A DNA stretch of 64,000 nucleotides from Streptomyces justiciae (lineage in GTDB: Bacteria > Actinomycetota > Actinomycetes > Streptomycetales > Streptomycetaceae). The stretch's first letter is position 1; each line of letters opens with the position of its first letter. The stretch lies in the NCBI RefSeq assembly GCF_015163075.1, contig NZ_JADDXU010000012.1:124001-188000 (forward strand), written 5' to 3'. The notes beneath the pieces were generated by a model. That model made no database searches and was not told the origin of the DNA. It worked only from the letters and a program-made list of their open reading frames with translations. Position numbers and translations under genes: made by a program. Below are positions 1 to 8,049 of the stretch, one piece after another.

Positions 1-721
1 TCACGAACGTACGGCCGATCTCGCAGCGGTAGCCGCGGTACGTCGCGCCGAGGCAGACGGAGAGGAAGTCGCCCTCCTCCACGCGCCGGTCGGTGGGACG
101 GTGGGCGCGACGGCCGGAGTGCGGGCCGGTGGCGACGGAGGTCGCGAAGGCGGGGCCGTCGGCGCCGTGGTCGACGAGGCGGCGCTCCAGTTCGAGGGCG
201 AGGTGCCGTTCGGTACGGCCGACGAGGATGGATTCGAGGAGTTCACCGAGCGCCTGGTCGGCGATCTCGGCGCCGATGCGGAGGCAGGAGATCTCCTCCT
301 CGTCCTTGACGACCCGGAGCTGCTCCACGGCTGCGCCGAGGTCGGTGAGGTGGAGGCGGGGGGCGACGGAGCGGATGGCTCTGTGGCGCGCGACGGTGAG
401 GTGGTGTTCTTCCACGGCGAGAGCGTCGATGCCCTGGATCGAGGCCAGGTCGACCGCCGCGACGGCGGGGTCGCCACCTGACCCAGGCAGGGTCTGCAGG
501 CGGAGGGTCTCGTCGGGTCGGCCCTCTCCGGCACGGTCGTCCGGCGGATCGAGGCACACCAGCACGTCTTCTGTCCTGCCGAGCAGCAGGACGGAGCCCT
601 TGGGTGCGGCGCCCGCCAGGTAGCGCACGTTGGCGGGGCGCGAGATCAGTGCCGATGCGCTGCCGACCGCGTGGCAGCGTTCCCTGAGCTTTGTGCGGCG
701 GGCCGCGTACACCTCTGACAT
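1..721 (-). CDS. M24-family peptidase-like protein (aminopeptidase P type), 3' end cut by the window
   Basis: The first 240 residues of a pita-bread (M24) protein are present; the C-terminal part lies outside the window. Residues 1-100 look like a creatinase/aminopeptidase P N-terminal lobe (SALISRPANVRYLAG, then a hydrophobic strand LLLGRTEDVLVCL). Residues 130-240 begin the M24 domain (VKDEEEISCLRIGAEIADQA, TGPHSGRRAH, GDFLSVCLGATYRGY). In active M24 peptidases the last motif carries the first two metal-binding aspartates. Here those positions read Cys and Glu (VCLGA and CEIGRTF), so peptidase activity is doubtful. The ATG at 721 gives the natural N-terminus, although no clear ribosome binding site precedes it. 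The gene reads in the same direction as the aro genes upstream of it. Confidence 0.85.
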   Translation of the reverse strand, partial: MSEVYAARRTKLRERCHAVGSASALISRPANVRYLAGAAPKGSVLLLGRTEDVLVCLDPPDDRAGEGRPDETLRLQTLPGSGGDPAVAAVDLASIQGIDALAVEEHHLTVARHRAIRSVAPRLHLTDLGAAVEQLRVVKDEEEISCLRIGAEIADQALGELLESILVGRTERHLALELERRLVDHGADGPAFATSVATGPHSGRRAHRPTDRRVEEGDFLSVCLGATYRGYRCEIGRTFV

Positions 722-790
722 GACACGAGCGTAGGAGCGGTGTCTGTTTTGTGCCGGTTGGGGGGTGCCAATGGGGGTTGTACGCGGTCT

Positions 791-838
791 GCGGCGGGGT
801 GGGGGCTGGTCGCGCAGTTCCCCGCGCCCCTGAAAAGC
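791..838 (-). repeat. Streptomyces-type intergenic element, short form (copy A)
   Basis: Read on the minus strand, this stretch follows the stop codon of the ATPase gene by 2 bases. It carries the core AGGGGCGCGGGGAACTGCGC followed by GACCAGCC. Related sequence recurs after apt (27705-27773) and after the large membrane protein gene (53971-54030), each time downstream of a gene on that gene's sense strand. From memory this is a very common small intergenic sequence in Streptomyces genomes. Its function is unknown to me. Confidence 0.6.
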
Positions 839-840
839 CT

Positions 841-1713
841 TTACCAGCTAGGTGGGCTGGCAATGGACCGTGCGAGTACGTCGTCCAGGACCTGGGCCGT
901 CTGGGGAACGTCCAGCTGTGAATTGTCGATGATCGGCAAGCCCGAGCCGTACCACCCCGCCATACGGCCGTGAATCCGCGCCACCTCCTCATCGGTGAGC
1001 CGGCGATTCCCCGATCGCTCGGCGTTGCGCTCCAGGACGATCTCCAGGCCCGGGAGCAGCACCACGGGCAGCAGTCCAGGTCCCACGTGCCGCTTCCAGC
1101 CGCCCAGGCCCACCACCGGGCGGTCCGGGAAGACCGCGTCGTCGAGGATGCAGGAGATGCCGTTGGCCAGGAAGTTGCGGGCGGCGAAGCCGCAGGTGCG
1201 GCGGGCCAGGCGGTACTGGGCCTCGGAGTGGTCGTTCCAGCCGGACTGGGGGTCGGCGAAGCCGGAGCGGACCCATTCGCGGACGTCGTCGAGGCTGATG
1301 TGGGCCGTGGGCACCCGGCGGTGATCGGCCCAGTACTTCGCGACGCTGGTCTTGCCCGCGCCGGCCGGACCGATGAGCAGCACCGCGAGGGTCGTGCTCG
1401 TCGGGTCGGGGGTGACCGCGGCCGGTGGGGTGCTGGGAACACCGACGGGGCCGCCGGGCGGCAGCGGAACGTGGCCGGTGGTGTCCGGTGCCGGGGGCGC
1501 CGAGGGGTGCGGCGGGGCCGGCGGCGCCGAGGGGTGCTGATGCGACGGCGGGACGAAACCCGGTGCCGGGGGCGGTGGGGGCACCGGGGCGGAGCCCTGG
1601 TGCGCGCCCGGGTGCTGGGGACCCGGGTGGTGTGCGGCCGGCGACCAGCCGACGGCCGGTCCGTGCCCCGGCTGGTGGGGCGGCGGCAGCGGAGAACCCA
1701 CTGCGTGCTGCAT
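841..1713 (-). CDS. Proline-rich P-loop ATPase/kinase-like protein (AAA_33 or zeta-like)
   Basis: The protein has 290 residues from the ATG at 1713 (MQHAVG). Residues 1 to about 110 are Pro/His/Ala-rich and probably disordered. A single P-loop domain follows, with Walker A LLIGPAGAGKTSVAKYW, then HISLDDVREWVRSGF, RRTCGFAARNFLANG and ILDDAVF. The layout resembles small nucleotide or polynucleotide kinases of the AAA_33/zeta family, in which the lysine binds ATP and the Asp pair contacts the substrate. The substrate cannot be told. An upstream in-frame extension to 1848 is very rich in Arg and Pro and I judge it non-coding. It sits between the M24 gene and aroB, with a hairpin (1791-1824) separating it from aroB, so it is probably transcribed separately. 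Confidence 0.75.
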   Translation of the reverse strand: MQHAVGSPLPPPHQPGHGPAVGWSPAAHHPGPQHPGAHQGSAPVPPPPPAPGFVPPSHQHPSAPPAPPHPSAPPAPDTTGHVPLPPGGPVGVPSTPPAAVTPDPTSTTLAVLLIGPAGAGKTSVAKYWADHRRVPTAHISLDDVREWVRSGFADPQSGWNDHSEAQYRLARRTCGFAARNFLANGISCILDDAVFPDRPVVGLGGWKRHVGPGLLPVVLLPGLEIVLERNAERSGNRRLTDEEVARIHGRMAGWYGSGLPIIDNSQLDVPQTAQVLDDVLARSIASPPSW

Positions 1714-1790
1714 CCGGTGCCACTCCGTCTCGTACAAGGCAATTGGCGCTGGCGGAGCGGGTGCGGACCCGCTCCTTACCGAACGGTACC

Positions 1791-1824
1791 GTCCCCGGCC
1801 GCCGTTTGGTGAACGGCCGGGGAC
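1791..1824. terminator. Hairpin downstream of aroB
   Basis: GTCCCCGGCC plus GCCGTT pairs with AACGGCCGGGGAC, with a 3-base bulge and a short loop. It begins 55 bases after the aroB stop (minus strand) and just upstream of the ATPase gene. There is no U-tract, which is common for Streptomyces terminators. Confidence 0.6.
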
Positions 1825-1878
1825 GGCCCTAAGTGCCCGTGCCCGCAAGGCAAATGGGACGGATGACTCCTCGGCGGA

Positions 1879-2970
1879 CTACTCGCCCACTTCTCCGTAC
1901 GCGGCCAGCAGTACGGCCGGGTCGGGACCCTCCAGGACGGTGGGCTTGCCCAGGCCGTCCAGGACGATGAAGCGCAGCAGGTCACCGCGGGACTTCTTGT
2001 CGACCTTCATGGTCTCAAGGAGCTTGGGCCACTGGTCGTAGCGGTAGTGCAGCGGCAGGCCGACCGATTCGAGGACCGTGCGGTGGCGGTCCGCCGTCGC
2101 GTCGTCCAACCGGCCTGCCAGGCGGCCGAGTTCGGCGGCGAAGTGCATGCCGACGGAGACCGCGGCGCCGTGCCGCCACTTGTAGCGCTCGTTCTTCTCG
2201 ATGGCGTGGGCGAGCGTGTGACCGTAGTTGAGGATCTCGCGCAGGCCCGACTCCTTGAGGTCGGACGAGACGACCTCGGCCTTGACCCGGATGGACCGCT
2301 CGATCAGCTCGGCCGTGTGCGGGCCCGCCGGGGTGCGGGCGGCCTGCGGGTCGGACTCGATGAGCTCCAGGATCACCGGGTCGGCGATGAAACCGGCCTT
2401 GATGATCTCGGCGAGGCCGGAGACGTAGTCGTTGACCGGGAGGGAGTCCAGCGCTGCCAGATCGCACAGGACGCCGGCCGGCGGGTGGAAGGCGCCGACG
2501 AGGTTCTTGCCCTCGGCGGTGTTGATGCCGGTCTTGCCGCCGACGGCCGCGTCCACCATCGCCAGGACGGTGGTGGGGATCGCGATCCAGCGCACCCCGC
2601 GCAGCCAGGTCGCGGCCACGAAACCGGCGAGGTCCGTGGTCGCGCCGCCGCCCACGCCGACGACGACGTCGGTGCGGGTGAACCCGGACTGGCCGAGCGC
2701 CTTCCAGCAGTAGGCGGCGACCTCGGCGGTCTTGGCCTCCTCCGCGTTCGGCACCTGGATGGCGACCGCCTCGTAGCCCTGCCCGGCGAGGTCGGCCCGC
2801 AGCGCCTCGCCGGTCTCGGCGAGCGCCTCGGGGTGGACGATGGCGACCCGCTTGGCCTTGTCGCCGATCAACCCGCCGAGCTCGCCCAGGAGTTGACGGC
2901 CCACCAGGACCTCGTACGGCTCGCTGCCCGCGGTGCCGCCGACCTGGATCCGCGTCACTGCTTCACTCAT
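1879..2970 (-). CDS. aroB: 3-dehydroquinate synthase
   Basis: AroB converts 3-deoxy-D-arabino-heptulosonate 7-phosphate to 3-dehydroquinate, the second step of the shikimate pathway, using NAD and a divalent metal in the cytosol. The protein has 363 residues, normal for the family. Visible hallmarks are GVGGGATTDLAGFVAATWLRG (NAD binding), IPTTVLAMVDAAVGGKTGIN, and the metal-ligand segments around EIIKAGFI, LNYGHTLAHAIE and HGAAVSVGM. The start at 2970 overlaps the aroK stop by four bases (ATGA), so translation is probably coupled. aroC, aroK and aroB form one minus-strand operon in that order. Confidence 0.97.
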   Translation of the reverse strand: MSEAVTRIQVGGTAGSEPYEVLVGRQLLGELGGLIGDKAKRVAIVHPEALAETGEALRADLAGQGYEAVAIQVPNAEEAKTAEVAAYCWKALGQSGFTRTDVVVGVGGGATTDLAGFVAATWLRGVRWIAIPTTVLAMVDAAVGGKTGINTAEGKNLVGAFHPPAGVLCDLAALDSLPVNDYVSGLAEIIKAGFIADPVILELIESDPQAARTPAGPHTAELIERSIRVKAEVVSSDLKESGLREILNYGHTLAHAIEKNERYKWRHGAAVSVGMHFAAELGRLAGRLDDATADRHRTVLESVGLPLHYRYDQWPKLLETMKVDKKSRGDLLRFIVLDGLGKPTVLEGPDPAVLLAAYGEVGE

Positions 2971-3479
2971 GCCTGCTTCAACTCCAGTGCGTCCAGGGCG
3001 GCTTCGGTGACTTCTTCGGGCGTACGGCCGTCGGTCGCGACGACCGCCGTGGCGATCTGCTCGTACAGGTGCCGTCGCGCCTCCATCAGCTCGCGCCACT
3101 GTTTGCGCGGGTTGACCGCGAGCAGCGGGCGGGCCGTGTTGAGGCCGGTGCGCTTGACGGCCTCCTCAACGTCCATCGAGAGGTAGACGACCGGCAGGCC
3201 GGCGAGGGACGCGCGCGTGTCGTCGTCGAGGATCGCGCCGCCGCCGAGGGCGAGGACGCCGTCGTGCTCGGTCAGCGCCCGCAGCACCGCGGCCTTCTCG
3301 ATCGCACGGAAGGCCGACTCGCCCTCGTCGACGAAGATCTCGGCGATGGTCCGGTCCTGCGCGGCGACGATGTCGTCGTCGGTGTCCCGGTAGCCCACGC
3401 CGAGCCGCTCGGCGAGCAGCTGCCCGACGGTCGACTTGCCGACGCCCATCGGGCCGACGAGCACCACCCGAGGGCTCAT
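2967..3479 (-). CDS. aroK: Shikimate kinase
   Basis: AroK phosphorylates shikimate at the 3-hydroxyl with ATP. The 170-residue protein has Walker A GPMGVGKST at residues 9-17, a DTDDDI segment (the shikimate/Mg-binding DxD region) near residue 33, a family-typical FxxxGExxFR-like stretch (FVDEGESAFRAIE), GGGAI near residue 80, and the lid arginine in RPLL. It is joined by ATGA overlaps to aroC upstream and aroB downstream, which indicates translational coupling through all three genes. Confidence 0.97.
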   Translation of the reverse strand: MSPRVVLVGPMGVGKSTVGQLLAERLGVGYRDTDDDIVAAQDRTIAEIFVDEGESAFRAIEKAAVLRALTEHDGVLALGGGAILDDDTRASLAGLPVVYLSMDVEEAVKRTGLNTARPLLAVNPRKQWRELMEARRHLYEQIATAVVATDGRTPEEVTEAALDALELKQA

Positions 3480-4660
3480 CGGATGGCCAGGTTGTCGAGG
3501 AACGACCGCACGTTGCGCCGCGTCTCGGCCACGTTGTCGCCGCCGAACTTCTCCGCGACCGCGTCCGCGAGGACGAGGGCCACCATGGCCTCGGCGACGA
3601 TGCCGGCGGCCGGGACCGCGGAGACGTCGGAGCGCTGGTGGTTGGCGGGCGCCGCCTCGCCGGTGGTGACGTCGACGGTCTGCAGGGCCCGCGGCACGGT
3701 GGCGATGGGCTTCATCGCGGCCCGCACGCGCAGCAGCTCGCCGGTGGTCAGACCGCCCTCGGTACCGCCGGAGCGGCCGGAGACGCGGCGGATGCCCTCG
3801 GGCGTGTTCACGATCTCGTCGTGCGCCTTGGAGCCGGGCACGCGCGCGAGCTCGAAGCCGTCGCCGATCTCGACGCCCTTGATGGCCTGGATGCCCATGA
3901 GCGCGCCTGCGAGGCGGGCGTCGAGCTTGCGGTCCCAGTGGACGTGCGAGCCGAGGCCGACCGGGACGCCGTAGGCCAGGACCTCGACCACGCCACCCAG
4001 GGTGTCGCCGTCCTTGTGGGCCTGGTCGACCTCGGCCACCATCGCCTTCGAGGTGTCGGCGTCCAGGCAGCGCAGCGGGTCGGCGTCCAGCTTCTCGACA
4101 TCGGCAGGGGTCGGGTAGACGCCCTGCGGGGCCTTCACAGAGCACAGCTCGATGACATGGCTGACGATCTCGATGCCGGCCGTCTCCTTGAGGTACGACC
4201 GGGCGACCGCGCCCAGCGCCACCCGGGCCGCCGTCTCACGCGCGGAGGCGCGCTCCAGGATCGGCCGGGCCTCGTCGAAGCCGTACTTCTGCATGCCGGC
4301 CAGGTCGGCGTGGCCGGGACGGGGCCGGGTCAGCGGGGCGTTGCGGGCGAGCCCGGCGAGGATCTCCTCGTCCACCGGGTCGGCCGCCATGACCTGCTCC
4401 CACTTCGGCCACTCGGTGTTGCCCACCATGATCGCGACCGGGGAGCCGAGGGTGAGGCCGTGCCGGACGCCGCCGAGGAAGGTGACCTGGTCCTGCTCGA
4501 ACTTCATCCGGGCACCGCGTCCATAGCCGAGCCGGCGCCGGGCCAGGTGGTCCGCCACCATCTCCGTGGTGATCGGCACGCCGGCGGGAAGACCCTCCAG
4601 CGTCGCCACGAGTGCGGGACCGTGGGACTCCCCCGCGGTCAGCCAGCGCAACCTGCTCAA
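3476..4660 (-). CDS. aroC: Chorismate synthase
   Basis: AroC makes chorismate from 5-enolpyruvylshikimate 3-phosphate and needs reduced FMN. The protein has 394 residues, the usual actinobacterial length. It starts MSRLRWLTAGESHGP (the conserved GESHG motif), with RRRLGYGRGARMKFE, GSPVAIMVGN, RPGHADL, ASARETAARVALGA, SGRSGGTEGGLTTGE and RSDVSAVPAAGIVAEAM. It is the first gene of the aroC-aroK-aroB operon. The 254-bp gap to the aroE stop probably holds its promoter. Confidence 0.97.
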   Translation of the reverse strand: MSRLRWLTAGESHGPALVATLEGLPAGVPITTEMVADHLARRRLGYGRGARMKFEQDQVTFLGGVRHGLTLGSPVAIMVGNTEWPKWEQVMAADPVDEEILAGLARNAPLTRPRPGHADLAGMQKYGFDEARPILERASARETAARVALGAVARSYLKETAGIEIVSHVIELCSVKAPQGVYPTPADVEKLDADPLRCLDADTSKAMVAEVDQAHKDGDTLGGVVEVLAYGVPVGLGSHVHWDRKLDARLAGALMGIQAIKGVEIGDGFELARVPGSKAHDEIVNTPEGIRRVSGRSGGTEGGLTTGELLRVRAAMKPIATVPRALQTVDVTTGEAAPANHQRSDVSAVPAAGIVAEAMVALVLADAVAEKFGGDNVAETRRNVRSFLDNLAIR

Positions 4661-4826
4661 CGGTGCTCCTCAGTGCTCGCGCCCTCGTACTGCCCTGCGT
4701 ACGCGCGTCCTCGCGTACGGCAATGGCGCGACCAGGTGCGCGGCCCGGGCCCGCCACCTTCGATCCTCCCACGTCCCACCGACATGTCCGGCCGCCGGTC
4801 CACCAGACGGACGCCCTTCCACCGGC

Positions 4827-4845
4827 ACGGCTCAGGCGGAGCCGT
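4827..4845. terminator. Small hairpin between aroE and aroC
   Basis: ACGGCTC and GAGCCGT pair perfectly over 7 bp around a 5-base loop. It lies 70 bases past the aroE stop on the minus strand. It is a plausible end for the mltG-aroE transcript. No U-tract is present. Confidence 0.4.
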
Positions 4846-4914
4846 CGCCCTGCTGGTTCCGCGGGGCGTAGGCCCCCAGGAAGTCGGCATCGCTCACGAC
4901 GAACCCGCGGGACC

Positions 4915-5754
4915 CTAGCGGGCCGCCAGCGCCTGCTCGCCGGCCTTCCGCATGGCGTCCACGGGGGCGGGCCTGCGGCCCGTCATCTGCTCGACCTGGA
5001 GCACCGCCTGGTGCACCAGCAGGTCGAGGCCGCTGACGACGGCACCGCCGAACATCGACCAGCGGGCCGCGAGCTGGGTGGGCCAGGGCTCATAGAGCAC
5101 GTCGAAGAGGGTGGTGGGCCGCTCGGGCACGGCCATGGCGAGGCCGTCCGTGGCGCCCGCCGGGGTGGTGGCGATGACCAGGGGCCGGTGCAGCGCGTCC
5201 GCCGCCTCGGACCAGTCCTCCGTACGGACCTCGACGTCCAGCCGCTCGCCCCACTCCCGCATCTCGGTGGCGCGGGCCTCGCTGCGCACGTAGACGACCA
5301 CCTCACCGGCGCAGACCCGGGCCAGCGCCGCCAGCGCGGACGACGCCGTGGCGCCGGCGCCGAGGATGGCGGCGGAGTCCACCGTCTCGATGCCGTGCTC
5401 GCGCAGCGCGGCGACCATGCCGGGGATGTCGGTGTTGTCGCCGGCCTTGCGGCCGTCCTCGGTGAACACGACCGTGTTGACCGCCTCGACCGAGGCGGCC
5501 GTCTCGCTGATCTCGTCGAGCAGCGGGATGACCGCCCGCTTGAGCGGCATGGTCAGCGACAGCCCGGCCCACTCCGGCCCGAGTTCCGCGAAGAACCCGG
5601 GCAGCGCGGTCTCGTCGATCTCGAACCGGTCGTAGGACCAGCCCTTCAGTCCCAGTTCCTCGTACGCGGCGCGGTGCAGCACCGGGGAGAGGGAGTGGGC
5701 GATGGGCGAACCGAGCACGGCGGCCCGGCGGGCGTCAGTTGCCCCTGCTGGCAT
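4915..5754 (-). CDS. aroE: Shikimate dehydrogenase
   Basis: AroE reduces 3-dehydroshikimate to shikimate with NADPH. The protein has 279 residues. The N-terminal substrate domain shows AVLGSPIAHSLSPVLHRAAY and LSLTMPLKRAVIP, where the Lys of TMPLK is the catalytic lysine. A NADP-binding motif reads AILGAGATASSALAAL, followed by GDNTDIPGM nearby. The C-terminus has FDVLYEPWPTQLA and GLDLLVHQAVLQVEQMTG, both typical. The ATG at 5754 lies inside the end of mltG (20-base overlap), so aroE is translated from the mltG transcript rather than with aroC. Confidence 0.95.
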   Translation of the reverse strand: MPAGATDARRAAVLGSPIAHSLSPVLHRAAYEELGLKGWSYDRFEIDETALPGFFAELGPEWAGLSLTMPLKRAVIPLLDEISETAASVEAVNTVVFTEDGRKAGDNTDIPGMVAALREHGIETVDSAAILGAGATASSALAALARVCAGEVVVYVRSEARATEMREWGERLDVEVRTEDWSEAADALHRPLVIATTPAGATDGLAMAVPERPTTLFDVLYEPWPTQLAARWSMFGGAVVSGLDLLVHQAVLQVEQMTGRRPAPVDAMRKAGEQALAAR

Positions 5755-7456
5755 CGAACTTGTCCTTGAGTTTCTGGAATTCTTCGTGCGTCCTGGCGAA
5801 TTCGGTCTTGCTCACGCCGTCGGTCGCCACAAAGTAGTACCAGCCATCGTCGGTGGGATTCAGCGTCGACTTGAGCGCGTCCTCGCCCGGATTCCCGATC
5901 GGGCCGGGCGGCAGACCCTTGTGGGTGTAGGTGTTGTACGGGTCCTGATCCTTGTTGATCTCGGACTCGCTGATGTCGATGTTGCTTTCGTTCTTCGCGT
6001 AGTTGTACGTCGAGTCGAACTGGAGGAATCCGTAGGTCTGCGGGTTTCCGTAGTCGAGGCGGTTGTAGACCACCTCGGCGATCTTGCGGTAGTCGTCGGG
6101 GGTCTTGCCCTCGGCCTCGACAAGGCTCGCGATGGTGATGATGTCCATGGGGCTGTCCAGCTTGAGCGTCTTGGCCTTGGCTTCCAGGTTGAGCGCGTCG
6201 TACTTCTTCGCGGCCTCGCCCACCATGTCCTTCAGGACCGCCTCGGGCTTCATGCCCTTCGCGGCGGGATAGGTGCCCGGGTACAGGAAGCCTTCCAGCG
6301 GATCCTTCATCTCGCTGTTCGTTTCCGCCCAGTCCGGAAGTCCGAGGCTCTTGTAATCCGCCTTGGCGACCTTGAGCGTGGCGCCGGACTTCAGGCCGAG
6401 TTTTTCGTCGATGAGCTTGTAGACCGCGATATTGCGCTGACCCGGGGTGACCATCACGGCGTTCTGGCTCTTCGGGTCGAGCATCATTTCGACGGCACTC
6501 TTGGCGGACATCTCCGTGTTCAGCAAATAAGCGCCGGCCTGAATCTTGTCGCCGTCGTTCTGCGTGAACGCCGACACGAACGCATCGACGCTCTTGACGA
6601 CGTCCTTCGCCTTCAGCAGGCGTCCGATCTCGGCGCCGCCCGCCCCCTTCGGGACCACGATCGACACCGTCTTGTCGGTTCCGTCGCCCGTGTAGTCCGG
6701 CGCCGAGGCGAAACGATCCTTGTAGAACTGGTAGCCGAAATAGCCGATGCCACCGATACCGCCGCCGAAGACCAGCACGACCACCAGGCAGGCGCAGCCA
6801 CTGCGCCGCTTCTTCGGCTTCTTGCCGCCGCGGCCCCTGCGGTCGCCGCGGCCGCCCTCGTCGTCCAGGTCGTCGTCGGCGTCGTCGTCCCCGCCGCCCG
6901 CGAAGAAGGCGTGTTCGCCCTGGTCGGGGCCCGGGTCCCAGTCCGCCCGCTGCGGTTCCGGCTCGGTGCGGCGGCGGCTCGGCGGCTCCGGCGGCGGGTA
7001 CGCGTCGGGGGTGCCGTAGTAGTCGGGCTGGTCACCGGCGCCGTACGCGGCGGCCTGCTGGCCGTACGGGTCCGAGGGGTCCGGGTACTGGACGTGCGTG
7101 TGCGTCCCGGTTCCCCAGGTGCCGCTGTCGTGCTGCTGCTGGGACTGCTGAGGCTGCTGGGGCGCGTACTGCTGCTGGCCGTACTGCTGGTTCGGGTCGT
7201 ACTGCTGCTGGTGCTGCTGGTCGTAGTGCTGCTGCTGGTACTGCTGCTGCGCCTGACCGTAGTCGGCCTGTTGGCCGGTGCCCCAGTCGCCGTATCCCGG
7301 CTGCTGCGGCGCTTGCGGATAGTGCTGCGGCTGGCCGCCGTAGGCAGCTTGATGGCCGGCGTGGCCCTGCTGCCCTTCCCATCCGCCGTCCCCGTAGTAC
7401 GGGTCCTGCGGATGCCACGGTTCGGAGCCTTCCTGGCCCCGGCCATACTCAGTCAT
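5735..7456 (-). CDS. mltG: Endolytic murein transglycosylase MltG (YceG-like) with a long Gln/Tyr-rich N-terminus
   Basis: MltG cleaves nascent glycan strands outside the membrane and is thought to end peptidoglycan chain growth. The 573-residue protein has three parts: a cytoplasmic, disordered, Gln/Tyr/Pro/Asp-rich region (residues 1 to about 210, with runs such as QQQYQQQHYDQQHQQQ), one membrane segment CACLVVVLVFGGGIGGIGYF, and an extracytoplasmic LysM-like plus YceG domain. The catalytic glutamate motif ASLVEAEG is present near residue 447, followed by EVVYNRL and YGFLQFDSTYNYA. The C-terminus overlaps aroE by 20 bases. The ATG at 7456 is chosen because the Gln-rich composition runs to it and only intergenic sequence lies beyond. 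Confidence 0.93.
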   Translation of the reverse strand: MTEYGRGQEGSEPWHPQDPYYGDGGWEGQQGHAGHQAAYGGQPQHYPQAPQQPGYGDWGTGQQADYGQAQQQYQQQHYDQQHQQQYDPNQQYGQQQYAPQQPQQSQQQHDSGTWGTGTHTHVQYPDPSDPYGQQAAAYGAGDQPDYYGTPDAYPPPEPPSRRRTEPEPQRADWDPGPDQGEHAFFAGGGDDDADDDLDDEGGRGDRRGRGGKKPKKRRSGCACLVVVLVFGGGIGGIGYFGYQFYKDRFASAPDYTGDGTDKTVSIVVPKGAGGAEIGRLLKAKDVVKSVDAFVSAFTQNDGDKIQAGAYLLNTEMSAKSAVEMMLDPKSQNAVMVTPGQRNIAVYKLIDEKLGLKSGATLKVAKADYKSLGLPDWAETNSEMKDPLEGFLYPGTYPAAKGMKPEAVLKDMVGEAAKKYDALNLEAKAKTLKLDSPMDIITIASLVEAEGKTPDDYRKIAEVVYNRLDYGNPQTYGFLQFDSTYNYAKNESNIDISESEINKDQDPYNTYTHKGLPPGPIGNPGEDALKSTLNPTDDGWYYFVATDGVSKTEFARTHEEFQKLKDKFDASRGN

Positions 7457-7578
7457 CGATCCCCTAGAGCCGCGAGGCGGCGGTCGCGCGGCTTGTGGCT
7501 CGGCATCCGTTCCGCCTCTCTCTGTGCGGCACCTGTTCGAACAGCGCCGCGATCGCGCGGAACGTTACCGTATCGCGA

Positions 7579-8049
7579 TCAGATGACCACTTCGACGCTC
7601 TCTCCGGGTGCTTTACCTGACACCCGTTCGGATTCGAGCGCCTGCTGGAGGATGATCACAGCGGCTGCTTGATCGATGACGGAGCGGCCCTTCTTGGATT
7701 TCACGCCCGAGGCGCGCAGTCCCTGGCTTGCCGTGACCGTGGTCATCCGCTCGTCCACCAGGCGGACCGGGATCGGGGCGATGCCCTTGGCCAGCTCCTG
7801 GGCGAAGGCTCTGACCTTCACCGCGGCCGGGCCCTCGCCCCCCTTGAGGGAGCGAGGGAGTCCGACGACGACCTCGATCGGTTCGTACTCCTCCACCAGC
7901 TGCCTCAGCCGGCGGTGGGCGGCCGGGACGTCCCGGCCCGGGACCGTCTCCACCGGAGTGGCGAGGATCCCGTCGGGGTCGCACGAGGCGACCCCGATCC
8001 GGGCGTCCCCGACGTCGATCGCGAGTCGACGGCCTCTGCGCATCGTCAC
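7579..8049 (-). CDS. ruvX: RuvX/YqgF family RNase H-fold nuclease (16S rRNA processing or Holliday junction resolvase)
   Basis: The protein has 156 residues with the RNase H-like fold of the YqgF family, which is implicated in pre-16S rRNA 5'-end processing and has also been called a Holliday junction resolvase. Acidic site residues sit in LAIDVGDARIGVA, in RLVDERMTT and in VIDQAAAVIIL. The VGLPRSLKG motif is typical. Its ATG at 8049 overlaps the alaS stop (ATGA), so it is coupled to alaS, an arrangement common in bacteria. A 122-bp gap separates it from mltG. Confidence 0.93.
   Translation of the reverse strand: MTMRRGRRLAIDVGDARIGVASCDPDGILATPVETVPGRDVPAAHRRLRQLVEEYEPIEVVVGLPRSLKGGEGPAAVKVRAFAQELAKGIAPIPVRLVDERMTTVTASQGLRASGVKSKKGRSVIDQAAAVIILQQALESERVSGKAPGESVEVVI

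Noticed and set aside
7130..7330. CTGCTG-rich stretch in mltG as a non-coding microsatellite
   Set aside because: On the minus strand it reads in frame as Gln codons within the disordered N-terminus of MltG, with mixed CAG/CAA and interspersed Tyr, His and Pro.
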